Notes: generated from the sequence alone by a model not told the origin. Shown: positions 1 through 8,963, counted from the stretch's first letter. The stretch is DNA of 36,380 bases from Chrysochromulina tobinii (GCA_001275005.1 JWZX01002588.1:1-36380); one strand, 5' to 3'. Made by a program: numbers and translations.

Positions 1-56
1 GCCGTCGCCGCCGTCGCCGCCGCCGTCGCCGTCGCCGCCGTCTTCGCCGCCGCCGC

Positions 57-90
<34 letters not shown>

Positions 91-132
91 ACCGTTGCCG
101 ACGTCGTCACCGCCGCCGCCGCCGGCGACGCT
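1..132. repeat. GCC/GTC trinucleotide-rich tract
   Basis: A near-continuous run of GCC and GTC triplets. On the minus strand it reads in frame with the ankyrin gene as a Gly/Asp-rich tail. It may be unstable in length and difficult to assemble. Confidence 0.85.
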
Positions 133-1731
133 GACGTCGACATCGCCAGCGAGGCGTGCATGCCTATCTTCCGATGTGTGAATGTGAACGCCGACGTCGT
201 CATCGCCAGCGAGGCGTGCATGCCTATCTTCCGATGTGTGAGTGTGAACGCCGACGTTGTCATCGCCAGCGAGGCGTGCATGCCTATCTTCCGGCTCCAC
301 CTCGCTCGAGCCGGCTGCTCCGAAGTGTGAATGTGAACCGGCTTCTCCGGGCCTCCGAGCGCGCGCCTTTCGCGCCCTTCGCCTCCCCTTGGCTTTGCCT
401 GCCGCATGTGCTCGAGACGACGCCTCAACGCCTCTCGCAATCTGTGCAATCTCCTCCTCTGCGAGCAGCCGATCTGCGCACATCTCCGCAGCGAGCTGCG
501 CCGCGTGCGCCGCGTCTGCCGCCCGCACCGAGGCCGCGCGTGCCGCCTGCGCCACGTGCGCCGACCTTGCCCGTTCCAGTTCCCTAATTAGGATCGCCTC
601 TCTCTCGCTCAACGAAGTCGTGCCCGCCACAACGCTCGTCGACGCGGCCGGCGCGGCCTGCAGCCGGCGCTCGGCCACGAGTGCGGCGCGAGCGAGCTCG
701 CACTTGAGCAACGCTTCTGTCTGGCGTAACGACGCGTTCGATGCGTCTGCTGCGTCCGCCTGCCCCTCTGGTGTCGTCCTCGGCGTCGTCCTCGGCATCG
801 TCGGCGGCGCGAGCGACGATGGCACGACACCGCTCCTTGCGAGCTGCGCCAGTGGGCACTTGCTGCTCGTGCGCTGCTGCGACGCATCGACCGCGCCCGC
901 CACGGCGCCCTCTCGGTTCGCCGGCGGCCGTGTGCCCATCACGGCGCCCGTGCGTCCCCGTCGGAGCATCTCGACGCACGCTGCGTGCTGTGCGCTCCCT
1001 GTGGCCTCAAAGGCCACGAGCGCTGCCTCAAGTGCCGACACGCGCGGCGGTCGATGGTGCGGCCGCGAAGGCTCGTGGTCGCGCGCGCCTGCCCCGAGCA
1101 GCACTGCGAGGCAACCAGCATGCCCACGACGTGCCGCGGCGCTCAGAGGCGTCTCGCCGCTGCCCTGGATCGCCATCACGTCGGCCGCGCGGGAGAGCAG
1201 CAGCCGCACAAGCGGCAAGTGCCCGCTGGCGCAGCTCGCAAGGAGTGGTGTCGTGCCATCGTTGCTCGCGCCGTCGACGGCGGCACCCATCGCGAGCAAC
1301 AGTCGTGCGATCTCAAGTTCGCCGTGCGCTGCCGCGATGCCGAGCGGCGAGAACCCGTGGCGATCCCGCGCGTCGACCTGCGCACGGCCTGTGAGCAGGA
1401 CCTGCACGATGCGCGTACGCCCATGCTCGCACGCCACGTGGAGCGGAGTCTGCTGGGAACTGGGCAGTGAGAGCATGGTATCCACGCCGTTGGCCAGCAT
1501 CAGGCTCACCACCTGGGCAAAGCCCTTTTCGCAGCACGCGAAGATCAACTCGCTGCATATTGCGAGCAGGCTCGCCTTGTCATCTCGCATGGCTGACAGC
1601 ATGAGCTGCTTCATCGCGGGCTCGTCGCCATCTTCGAGAGCCGCCTCGAGCGCCACGCCGAGCAGCTCCTCCTGCGACGATACCGACGTGTGCGCACGGG
1701 CGAAGGCAGCAGCCACCGTGTGGTTCAGCAT
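1..1731 (-). CDS. Ankyrin-repeat / coiled-coil protein, C-terminus beyond left edge
   Basis: The minus strand is open from an ATG at 1731 to the window edge (577 codons with no stop), so the C-terminus is missing. After about 55 residues there are four to five ankyrin repeats (about residues 60-220) with the family signatures TPLHVACEHG, SPLGIAAAHGELEIARLLL and TTPLLASCASGHLPLVRLLL. A low-complexity linker and an Ala/Glu/Arg-rich probable coiled coil (about residues 340-450) follow, then a basic KGRRRARKAR patch, two to three copies of a 20-residue repeat containing EDRHARLAGDD, and a Gly/Asp run encoded by GGC/GAC triplets. Ankyrin repeats bind proteins; no catalytic domain is visible, so partner and location are unknown. 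The gene is divergent from the fibrillin gene with 195 bp between starts. Oddly, an ankyrin-coding segment is copied in inverted orientation inside the same reading frame (799-880). The ankyrin region is secure; an intron in the repetitive 3' part cannot be excluded. Confidence 0.8.
133..293. repeat. 60-bp tandem repeat, about 2.7 copies
   Basis: Rows with an exact period of 60 bp, differing at only a few bases, each containing GAGGCGTGCATGCCTATC. Since 60 is a multiple of three, the array encodes a repeated 20-residue unit in the ankyrin protein on the minus strand. A decayed fragment of the unit edge (GAAGTGTGAATGTGAAC) reappears at about 323-339. Confidence 0.85.
799..880. repeat. Inverted copy of ankyrin-coding segment (arm 1)
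   Basis: This arm is the reverse complement of 1197-1279, with about six substitutions and one single-base indel over 82 bp. Read on the plus strand it still spells an ankyrin motif (DGTTPLLASCASGHL), although the gene is on the minus strand. Confidence 0.85.
1197..1279. repeat. Inverted repeat arm 2 (the in-register ankyrin copy)
   Basis: Partner of the 799-880 arm. This copy encodes the genuine ankyrin repeat of the minus-strand gene. The arms are separated by 316 bp, so a transcript of this region could fold into a long imperfect hairpin. Confidence 0.85.
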
Positions 1732-1926
1732 GTGAGAGGAAGTGCAGGGACAATTTTTCACAGAGTGTGCTGGAGGTATACCCGTACTGTACCGGGGTAC
1801 TCGCTTTAACGCACCAAGTGCCAATGCATCCCCAGGTGATGCACAGACTAAATTGTACTACCGTTATCTGTGCTTCCACGCTCCGTTCACGGCGATTTCG
1901 TCCAGTCTGTCAAGTCGTCGTCGGCG
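1732..1926. promoter_or_regulatory. Divergent promoter region, ankyrin / fibrillin genes
   Basis: Only 195 bp separate the two divergent ATGs, so both promoters and 5' UTRs must lie here or overlap the coding starts. The segment has lower GC than its neighbours. I see no TATA box or other motif I would name with confidence. Confidence 0.4.
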
Positions 1927-3499
1927 ATGCTGCACGTCATCCTCCTCGCCTCCGCCGCACTCAGTCAGTCAGTCAGTCAGTTTCGTCGCGGTCCCCCCGC
2001 GCTCGCCGCACTCACGGTGAAGTACGACTCTTCACGTGCGGTAGCCATAGTCACCGAGCTCGCCCAGCGCAGCATTGGGGCTTTGCCTGAAGCCGAAGGC
2101 ACTGCACGCCTCAAGAGCTCCGTGCTCGAGCTGCTCGCTCCGTACGGCGACCCGGCACTGGGAGTACCTTCTGCTACCTTTGACGAGATCGATGCAAAGT
2201 GCCGTGCGCTCGAGGCCCGCAACCCCACAGGAGCCTCCACCGCGGTGGCCGCCCTCGATGGTGCGTGGCGCGTTCGATTCAGCGACGCGCCTCCGCCGTC
2301 TAACGGAGCCCTGGGCCCGCTCCGAGGCCGTGCGTTCCAAATCGTCGACGTGGCCAGCCGCACGTATCGCAATGAGCTGAGCCTCTTCGGCGGCGCTGTG
2401 CAGCTCTCACTGGCGGCCACCTTTGAGCAGCCGTCCGCCTCCAAGGCCGCGCTTCGCGTCGCCTTCCGCACGCTCACGGCGACGCTCGGCGGTGTGGCGT
2501 TGCCGTCGATCCAGTTCCCCACAGGCACGGAGCGTACGTGGCTGCTCACCTACACGGACGCCGACACGCGCGTCGTGCGCGCAGGCGTGGACGGAGGGCG
2601 CTCGACGGCGCGTGAGCTCGGTCTGATCAAGCAGGGAGAGGGCGAGTCGCCTGACTCGTACGCCGTTACCCTGATTGCGCCCTGATTACCGCCATTACCT
2701 CGTACGCCATTACCCGTGATTGCGCTCTGATTACCGCCATTACCTCGTACGCCATTACCTTAATTGCGCTCTGAGTTAACTGATTGCGCTCTGGGTGCGC
2801 CCTGAGTGCGCTCTGAGTACGCTCTGATTCGACCTCTCATCGGCCTCGGAGTGCAGGTACCTGTTCTACCTGACGCGGGCCCCCCCGGAGGAGGCAGCGC
2901 CCGCCTCGTTCTGGCGCGTCGTGTCGAGCACTATGGCCGCCGCAGGGCAGCGGCGCGCGCTCAAGACGGCGCTCATGCAGGCGTGTGAGGGGCAGCGCCT
3001 CGGTGCAGCCACGGACGAGGCCGGGCGTGCTCGCATCATCAATCTCATTCGGGAGCTCGAGCAGCTCAACCCGACCGCACGGCCAGCCCAGTCGACCAAG
3101 CTACTCGGCACCTGGCGCGTGGTTTGGACGACAGAATCCGAGCTGCTCGCGTTGACGAATTCGGGCCTCCTCGGGCTCCCTTGCCAGGGCGCCAGCCAGA
3201 CGATCGGGCGGACGGCGGCGGCGGACGAACGCGGCGCCCAACGCGGCGCCTTCGACTATTCCCTCTCGAACGAGATCAGCTTCGAGGGCGGCTTCCTGCG
3301 TGTTGGCTCCTCGTGCGAGCCGCAGGCACAGGGTGGGCGCGTCAACTTCCGGTTCGAGTCGTGTGCGGCCAAGTGGCGCTCCGTCCAGCTGCCTCTCCCT
3401 CCGGTCGGCTCCGGCTGGTTTGAGGTGCTCTACTTGGATGAGGACCTGCGGCTGTGCACCGACGTGCGCGGCGACTGGCAGGTGTGCATCAAGGGTTGA
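1927..3499 (+). CDS. Two-domain PAP/fibrillin (plastid lipid-associated) protein, 2 exons
   Basis: Exon 1 is 1927-2645 and exon 2 is 2857-3499, giving 453 residues. The ATG at 1927 opens a signal-peptide-like stretch (MLHVILLASAALSQS) followed by a basic/Ala-rich stretch, the bipartite leader expected for a secondary plastid. Domain 1 (about residues 35-250) has the PAP pattern: an N-terminal helix, a LDGAWRVRFSD strand and the FPTGTERTWLLTYTDADTRVVR ending split across strands. Joining GGC GA to G TAC restores its last strand (EYLFYLTR). Domain 2 (about residues 265-453) repeats the pattern with LLGTWRVVWTT, then WFEVLYLDEDLRLCTD near the end. Fibrillins bind lipids or quinones at plastoglobules and thylakoids. 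A stop in exon 1's reading frame at 2683 would otherwise end the protein after one domain, and exon 2 would lack a targeting leader. Two separate genes remain possible. Confidence 0.78.
2646..2856 (+). other. Predicted intron made of degenerate tandem repeats (fibrillin gene)
   Basis: GT at 2646 and AG at 2855-2856; 211 nt. The inside is a degenerate array: units of about 46 bp containing TCGTACGCCATTACC and TGATTGCGCTCTGATTACC, then shorter units around GCGCTCTGAG. Removing it keeps frame and completes the first PAP domain. Confidence 0.7.
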
Positions 3500-3728
3500 A
3501 GGGGCTCGTTCGCACTGTGGCCGAACGCTCTTCTTCTCAGTCAGTGACGGGCACGGATTGGAAGCCCGCACATGCCCACTTAGCATGCACTCGATCTTTC
3601 CGAAATTCGAAACGTCTTTTGTGTGGGTTCTTGCACATCGCACGGCAGTTCCTGCCTGGATTAAATCCTGCGCGGATTCGACACTGCCGCGCTCTGCAGA
3701 GTGCCGCGACACCAGTTCCACACAAATC

Positions 3729-5171
3729 ATGAAGCTTCGCACCATCCTGCTCCTCCCTCTGCGCCTGGGTCGCCTACGGAAATCGTCGCGGCGTCGATAC
3801 ATTGTGCCTCTCGGCGACGCACCTCCGCAGTACAACGTTGCGCCTCTCACATCGGCGCAGGCAGCAGCTCATGCAGAGGCGGCACACATGTCGAGGCTCG
3901 CAATCGGCATCGCGGCAACGCGTGCAAAGCGCCTCGCGATGAGCGCAGATGCTGCCGAGCCTTGCCGCTACACGGACGATGATGCGTTTTTCGATGAGCT
4001 TGACCGCGATCAGCGCTTGAGGGTCGTTGGGCGCCACCTTGATCACGTTTCGAAACCATTACTGCTGCTCCGCGCCACGTGGCTCAAAGGGCACCACACA
4101 GATCGTCAGTTTCGGCTGCCCGCGACGCGCGAAGAGTTACCGGCGGAGGCCACGATCACCGTCGACGAGCTCCGGCAGATCCATAAGGAGTCGAGCGCGA
4201 AGGTCGCGCTACCGGTGATCGTACTCTCCCATTTTAGGCGAACCGCAGAGCACTCCGCTGATCCTCACGGTATCACAGCTCGCCTTCTCGTCGACGCGCT
4301 CGTGAAGCGGTGGCACGGCTTCACGAGGCGCGGCGTGCAGGAGCTGGGCGTGCTCATCGACTGGTGTGGCTGGGAGGAGGGTATGGACAAGGGTATGGAG
4401 GCGTCGCCCAGCGCCGATGCGTCACTTATGCGACAGGGGCTTTGGTTTGCTCACGCAGGGACGACAGTCTGGATGGCGACGACCAAGGGCGTCCCTGCGG
4501 AGCCTGCTGCAGGACTGAGCACACCGAGCGGTGAAGGCCATTCGTATTGGGCACTCGGCCATTGTGTGGCCGAGTTCGCACTGGCAAACCTCCTCAAGCC
4601 CGCCAGCAACTCAAGCACCGCCGACTGGCCACAACTCGTCGATCTTGGCAAAGAGGACGGGCCGGACGTTGCCTTTGACCGTCCGGCGCCCCTCACGCCC
4701 CTCGCGTTCCACTCTGGGCAACGGCATGGCGAAGATCTCGTCTACACCGCCCGTGCGCCGCGCGACAGCTTCGTGGCCCCCCTGTTCGAGCGTACGTGCG
4801 TCGAGCTGCTCAGCACCGTCGAGGAGCTCAACTTTAGCGGAGCGCGATGGGGTGACAAGGAGGCCGTGCAGCTGGCGCATGTGCTGCCGCTCTGCGTGCG
4901 CCTTCGGGTGCTCCGGCTCGAGAATAATGACCTGGGCGACGTCGGCGTGAGTGCGCTCGCGGTGGCGATGGCCTACCTGCCAGCCTTCGAGACCGTGAAG
5001 CTGCTCGGCAACCCACGCATTTCGCAGCGCGGCATGGCGGCCCTAGCGCGTGCGGGGGGCTCCAAGCCGCCGGAGCCGCCGCCAGACCGCCGCCCGAGCT
5101 TTGCACGAATGGCTGCGAAGCATGCGAACCTGCCGATGCTCTCTGCGGTGCGGGCGGGGCGTTCACCATGA
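3729..5171 (+). CDS. LRR protein with protist-type N-terminal domain
   Basis: 480 residues from an ATG at 3729. It follows the fibrillin gene by 229 bp. Residues about 150-290 carry a pattern I associate with large protist families of unknown function: a LPVIVLSHF strand, then VLIDWCGWEEG, then LMRQGLWFAHAGTTVWMAT and a closing YWALGHCVAEFALANLL helix. The alternation of hydrophobic strands and an acidic DW turn suggests a TIR/Rossmann-like fold, but no catalytic residue is assignable. Residues about 360-435 are two to three RNI-type leucine-rich repeats (LRVLRLENNDLGDVGVSALA is the clearest), a ligand-binding surface. The tail is Pro/Arg-rich. The basic N-terminus (MKLRTILLLPLRLGRLRKSSRRR) may be a targeting or membrane segment. 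Function unknown; a recognition or scaffold role is inferred from architecture only. Confidence 0.75.
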   Translation: MKLRTILLLPLRLGRLRKSSRRRYIVPLGDAPPQYNVAPLTSAQAAAHAEAAHMSRLAIGIAATRAKRLAMSADAAEPCRYTDDDAFFDELDRDQRLRVVGRHLDHVSKPLLLLRATWLKGHHTDRQFRLPATREELPAEATITVDELRQIHKESSAKVALPVIVLSHFRRTAEHSADPHGITARLLVDALVKRWHGFTRRGVQELGVLIDWCGWEEGMDKGMEASPSADASLMRQGLWFAHAGTTVWMATTKGVPAEPAAGLSTPSGEGHSYWALGHCVAEFALANLLKPASNSSTADWPQLVDLGKEDGPDVAFDRPAPLTPLAFHSGQRHGEDLVYTARAPRDSFVAPLFERTCVELLSTVEELNFSGARWGDKEAVQLAHVLPLCVRLRVLRLENNDLGDVGVSALAVAMAYLPAFETVKLLGNPRISQRGMAALARAGGSKPPEPPPDRRPSFARMAAKHANLPMLSAVRAGRSP

Positions 5172-5833
5172 CGTATGAGGATTCATGAGGAGGGCATGTC
5201 CGCACATGTTAGTCAGTTGACAAAGTCACTCTGAAAAGACGATCTCTTTCCTGAGCTACAATGCGTTCTAAGCTCAGTTCTAAGCTTCTAACTTATATGT
5301 ACCGGCGGAAACCCTCAAACGGATACGACGCGGAAGGTGTATATAGCGTGTACACGAGGGTCGGCGTGAAAGCACATGTGCTCGACACATGTGCATGGTA
5401 GTCCAGTCGAGTAGGGGCAGGGACTGAAGGTGCTGCTGCCCTGGGTTGCGGGTGGTGGGGCGCCCGTCGTACGGCTACGGGCCGGCGGCTTCGTCAGCTC
5501 CGACGAACGATCATTGACGAAACCGGACGAAACCGCGGACATGGCGAGGACCGCCGCAGCCTAACGGCAACGGCCGGCCTCCCACCACCTCTCTCAGGAG
5601 GTTGTAACTTGTATCATATAATGACGTCTAATACCGAACTTACGATACTAACTATCGTCTATCCCCGGGCGCCAGGGCCGGTATTTCAACTTCACCGCAC
5701 CCAACCGCGCCAACCTCCAACCGATCAATAACCTCACCTAGCAAGGACCACGGGAAGGCATCCTCCTGGTTCTTTCAGGTAAACATATTTGATATTAACA
5801 ACCCTTTGTCAACATACAACGTAGATATTGCAA
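5172..5833. other. Intergenic region between convergent genes
   Basis: 662 bp between the 3' ends of the LRR gene and the TPR gene. Lower in GC than the coding regions and full of stops in all frames. I see no RNA gene or repeat here; it presumably holds both 3' UTRs and polyadenylation sites. Confidence 0.6.
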
Positions 5834-7759
5834 TTAATTGCTTGAATCTGAATCTGAATCTGAATCTGCATCTGCATCTTCATCTTCATCTTCATCTTCA
5901 TCTTCATCTTCATCTGATGTCGAATGACAGCTATACATGGTGCCGACCCGAACTGCGTCACTTGCCCTGCCCATCGACTTCAGCAGCCGGACCACACCCT
6001 GTGCTGAGCTGCGCGTCTCCTGATGGGCATCGCCGTAGTGCGCGGTGCAGCCGTCAAGCTCCTCCATGAAGCATACCAAAGCCCCCTCCAGATCGCCTTG
6101 CGCCTGCAGCAGCGACCCAAGGCTGTAGATCGACCCTAGCGTGAGCGGGTGTGTGTCGCCCAGCGTCGCGCGCCTCACTGCCAGCGCCTCGCGGAACAGC
6201 GGCGCTGCGCCCTCCAGATCGCCTTGGTCCTGCAGCACCGACCCGAGGTTGTTGATCAACTGCACCATGGACAGGTGTGCGTCGCCCAGCGTCGCGCGAC
6301 TTTCTGCCAGCGCCTCGCGGTAAAGCAGCGCCGCACCTTCCAGATCGCCCTTGTCGTGCAACACCAAACCTAGTTGGTTGATCGACGTCAGCGTGTCCGG
6401 GTGCGCGTCGCCAAGCGTCGCGCGCCTCACTGCCAGCGCCTCGCGGCGCAGCAACGCAGCGCCCTCCAGATCGCCCTGCGCCTGCAGCAGCGACCCGAGG
6501 TTGTAGATCGACGTCAGCGTGTCCGGGTGCGCGTCGCCCAGCGTCGCGCGACTCGCTGCCAGCGCCTCGCGGAACAGCGGCGCCGGGCCCTGCAGATCAC
6601 CCTGCGCATACAACAGCGACCCGAGGTTTCTGATAAACGCCAGCGTGACCGGGTGCGCGTCGCCCAGCGTCGCGCGACTCGCTGCCAGCGCCTCACGGAA
6701 CAAAGGCGCCGCACCCTCCAGATCACCCTGCGCATACAACAGCGACCCGAGGTTGCTGATAAACGCCAGAGTGTCCGGGTGCGCGTCGCCCAGCGTCGCG
6801 CGACTCGCTGCCAGCGCCTCGCGGAACAAAGGCGCCGCGCCCTGCAGATCGCCTTGGTCATGCAGCAGCGACCCAAGGCTATTGATCGACGTCAGCGTGT
6901 CCGGATGCGCGTTGCCCAGCGTCGCGCGTCTCGCCGCCAGCGCCTCGCGGAACAACGGCGCCGCGCCCTGCAGATCGCCTTGGTCATGCAGCAGCCTCCC
7001 GAGGTTGTTGATCGACGTCAGCGTGTCCGGGTGCGCGTTGCCCAGCGTCGCGCGTCTCGCCGCCAGCGCCTCGCGGAACAACGGCGCCGCGCCCTCCAGA
7101 TCGCCTTGGTCATGCAGCAGCCTCCCGAGGTTGTTGAGCAGTTTCGACGTCCCGCGTTCCTCCTCGGGAAGCCGCGCGAGCGCCGCCCGTCCCCGGCTGG
7201 CCAGCCAGCCGCGCAGCGCCTCGGCGAGCAACGCATCGAGGCCGCGGTGCCCACCGGTGAGGCGCCGCTCTATCGCGTCGTGGATCATTGCCTCGTCATC
7301 CGGCGTGAAGCACACGGCCCGCCTCGAGTCGACGCGCGACACGGCCCTGGCGATCGCGTCGAACTCTGTTACCAACGCCGCTTCAAAGTCGACCGCCTCG
7401 GTGGGGGGTAGCTGCACACTCAGCCTCCGCCTTCCGGCCTCGCCGCCCGCAGCCACAGTGCAGAGCGCCTCCCACAAGATCCACGCGCGCCGAAGCGGCA
7501 CGGCATCGCGCCAAGGCGAAAAAACGAGGCACGTGTGCCCAATTGCGGCTGTCGTGAGCTGGAAGACGACATCCCAGTTGCAGGGCCGCTCGGCGCTGCC
7601 CACCTCGCCCAGCCAGTGTTGACTCTGCGAGAAGACGTCGAGCCAGACGTAGACTTCTTCCGGATTAGGCTGGCTTGCCGCAAAATCCTCGACGGACGAA
7701 ACGAGCTCGGCGAACTTGTACGCGCGCGCGTGCGAGACGAACGCGGTGGGCGCGGCCAC
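5834..7759 (-). CDS. TIR-like head plus kinesin-light-chain-type TPR protein
   Basis: 641 codons. Residues 1-190 contain TAFVSHARAYKFAELVSSVE, then VYVWLDVFSQSQHW, then LVFSPWRDAVPLRRAWILWE, a head domain resembling TIR/NTPase-type folds that is often fused to TPRs in protists. Residues about 205-595 hold about nine to ten 42-residue TPR_12/kinesin-light-chain-like repeats with the core LFREALAARRATLG and AHPDTLTSINNLG. The repeats are nearly identical at DNA level (126-bp period), implying recent expansion or homogenisation. The tail (from about residue 615) is Asp/Glu then Asp/Ser, encoded by hexanucleotide-like repeats. No ATG lies in frame between 7759 and the upstream stop; the first codon here is GTG. 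A splice acceptor (TTACCTTGCAG, exon from 7776) suggests a short upstream exon with the true start. TPR repeats scaffold protein complexes; partner unknown. Confidence 0.82.
   Translation of the reverse strand: MAAPTAFVSHARAYKFAELVSSVEDFAASQPNPEEVYVWLDVFSQSQHWLGEVGSAERPCNWDVVFQLTTAAIGHTCLVFSPWRDAVPLRRAWILWEALCTVAAGGEAGRRRLSVQLPPTEAVDFEAALVTEFDAIARAVSRVDSRRAVCFTPDDEAMIHDAIERRLTGGHRGLDALLAEALRGWLASRGRAALARLPEEERGTSKLLNNLGRLLHDQGDLEGAAPLFREALAARRATLGNAHPDTLTSINNLGRLLHDQGDLQGAAPLFREALAARRATLGNAHPDTLTSINSLGSLLHDQGDLQGAAPLFREALAASRATLGDAHPDTLAFISNLGSLLYAQGDLEGAAPLFREALAASRATLGDAHPVTLAFIRNLGSLLYAQGDLQGPAPLFREALAASRATLGDAHPDTLTSIYNLGSLLQAQGDLEGAALLRREALAVRRATLGDAHPDTLTSINQLGLVLHDKGDLEGAALLYREALAESRATLGDAHLSMVQLINNLGSVLQDQGDLEGAAPLFREALAVRRATLGDTHPLTLGSIYSLGSLLQAQGDLEGALVCFMEELDGCTAHYGDAHQETRSSAQGVVRLLKSMGRASDAVRVGTMYSCHSTSDEDEDEDEDEDEDADADSDSDSDSSN
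5846..5916. repeat. CTGAAT/CATCTT hexanucleotide tract
   Basis: Runs of AATCTG, CATCTG and then CATCTT units. On the minus strand they encode the acidic (Glu-Asp)n, (Asp-Ala)n and (Asp-Ser)n tail of the TPR protein. Confidence 0.8.
6150..7135. repeat. 126-bp coding tandem repeat array
   Basis: Roughly eight near-identical 126-bp units, each one 42-residue TPR. Blocks such as GCGTCGCCCAGCGTCGCGCG recur every 126 bp. The most similar units are adjacent (for example those at 6890-7140), as expected from unequal crossover. Confidence 0.85.
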
Positions 7760-7811
7760 GAATGACCGGCCTGACGCTGCAAGGTAACGCGCACGCAGAC
7801 ACGCGCATCAG

Positions 7812-8828
7812 TCATCCATCGAATGCCCCCCCCCTCCAGTGTGCACGATCCTCATGATGTGGCAGCTGGGCGCAGACCCGCGCGCGCGTCGGCTCCGCAT
7901 GTGCTTTCAGCACGCTATCAGTACGCATTACTCTGTTCGAGCGCGGAGCCACACCTTGGTCGACGGCGCCCACGCGCTGTAGACAGGCGGCGAGCGAGGC
8001 GCCTGCCCGCTCGGTGAGCGGCTTGCAAACTCGCTCGCACGCCTCCTCGGTCGTCGCGTTGCCGAGCTGCGGCGCGTGCGCGGCGGCGAATGCACGCAGG
8101 CACGCTACTGAGACGCCGAGGAATGGCCAGTTTGGTAGCGCGGCCACCGACGAGGCAGCCACCTCGAGCTCCGTCGGCCGCAGCGGCGCATGTCCCTCAG
8201 CTGCTAGTGCAAGGTCCTCGACGCGCACGCGCCAGCGCGTGCCGCCGTCGCCGCAGCGTTCGAGGAGGGTGATGCCCCGTCCGCAGTGCTGTAGCGTGTC
8301 CCACAGAGCGGCCGGATCGCCCACGGCGAGGGCCCGCCTCGCATCGCGCGCGTCAGCAGCCTCTGGCTCGAGCGTTGCGACACCGAGCCAGTTGAAGGAA
8401 CGAGTGGCTACCAGGTGCGGCGCCAGGCAGACCGCCGATGCCCAGATGTCACGGCCCGCGGCCCACGAGAAGACAACACTCGTGGCGGGGAAGGTGCCAA
8501 GCTCAACGAGCTTCCCGTCAACTCTCGTCCGCACCGCCCAAGATCCGTCCTCCTGCTCCTCTTTCAACACGCCCTCAGCACCCGGCACACTCGTCAGAGT
8601 CACCGGATCGCCAGGCTGCAGCGGCCTAGAGTGTTCGGGAGAGACAATCACCCTCACATCTGCCTGGCCCTCGCCCAAGTGCACGTCGAAGCCCTCTTTG
8701 GTGGGCTGAACCACGACGGATTGCGATAGCATCAGGCCAGGCAGATGCATGGACATGTTTGAGGCGGCGGAGTACGTGCGGCCCCACGAATAAGGCGGCG
8801 CAATTGGGAGGGTCACAGCATCGGGCAT
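7812..8828 (-). CDS. Protein of unknown function
   Basis: 338 codons from an ATG at 8828. I do not recognise a family. The N-terminal half is rich in predicted beta strands, including a compact stretch (FDVHLGEGQADVRVIVSPE and RVDGKLVELGTFPATSVVFS) that looks like a small barrel. The second half is helical with a two-Cys motif (EACERVCKPLTERAGASLAA). The last 35 codons (from about 7920) are unlike the rest, with many Arg/His, and may be read-through of an intron. The stop is 53 bp from the first codon of the TPR gene on the same strand, so the two could even be exons of one transcript; I could not find a convincing phase-correct junction. Confidence 0.6.
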   Translation of the reverse strand: MPDAVTLPIAPPYSWGRTYSAASNMSMHLPGLMLSQSVVVQPTKEGFDVHLGEGQADVRVIVSPEHSRPLQPGDPVTLTSVPGAEGVLKEEQEDGSWAVRTRVDGKLVELGTFPATSVVFSWAAGRDIWASAVCLAPHLVATRSFNWLGVATLEPEAADARDARRALAVGDPAALWDTLQHCGRGITLLERCGDGGTRWRVRVEDLALAAEGHAPLRPTELEVAASSVAALPNWPFLGVSVACLRAFAAAHAPQLGNATTEEACERVCKPLTERAGASLAACLQRVGAVDQGVAPRSNRVMRTDSVLKAHAEPTRARVCAQLPHHEDRAHWRGGAFDG

Positions 8829-8894
8829 CACCTCCTTGGGAAGCCTGACACACCGCGCGCGCGGGCCTCAACTTTCCCCTGTCCCCACAGTGGT

Positions 8895-8963
8895 TGTCGC
8901 GTCTGTCGTGTTAACGTTCACACGGGACACACCGGCTGTCGCGTCTGTCGTGTTAACGTTCAC
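8895..8963. repeat. 27-bp direct repeat, two copies
   Basis: Exact copies at 8895-8921 and 8937-8963, spaced 42 bp start to start (about four helical turns). Each contains GTGTTAACGTTCAC, which is an imperfect palindrome. Confidence 0.85.

Noticed and set aside
257-1735. Long plus-strand open frame (492 codons) over the ankyrin gene
   Set aside because: It is antisense to an uninterrupted minus-strand frame with four to five good ankyrin repeats. The plus frame shows only one isolated ankyrin-like motif, explained by the inverted copy.
6374-7622. Plus-strand repetitive open frames over the TPR gene
   Set aside because: Antisense translation of the 126-bp TPR array; Arg/Gln- or Ser/Ala-rich with no domain.
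5834-8828. One fused gene joining the unknown protein to the TPR protein
   Set aside because: Close spacing makes it tempting, but I could not find a donor-acceptor pair in matching phase with a convincing protein junction.
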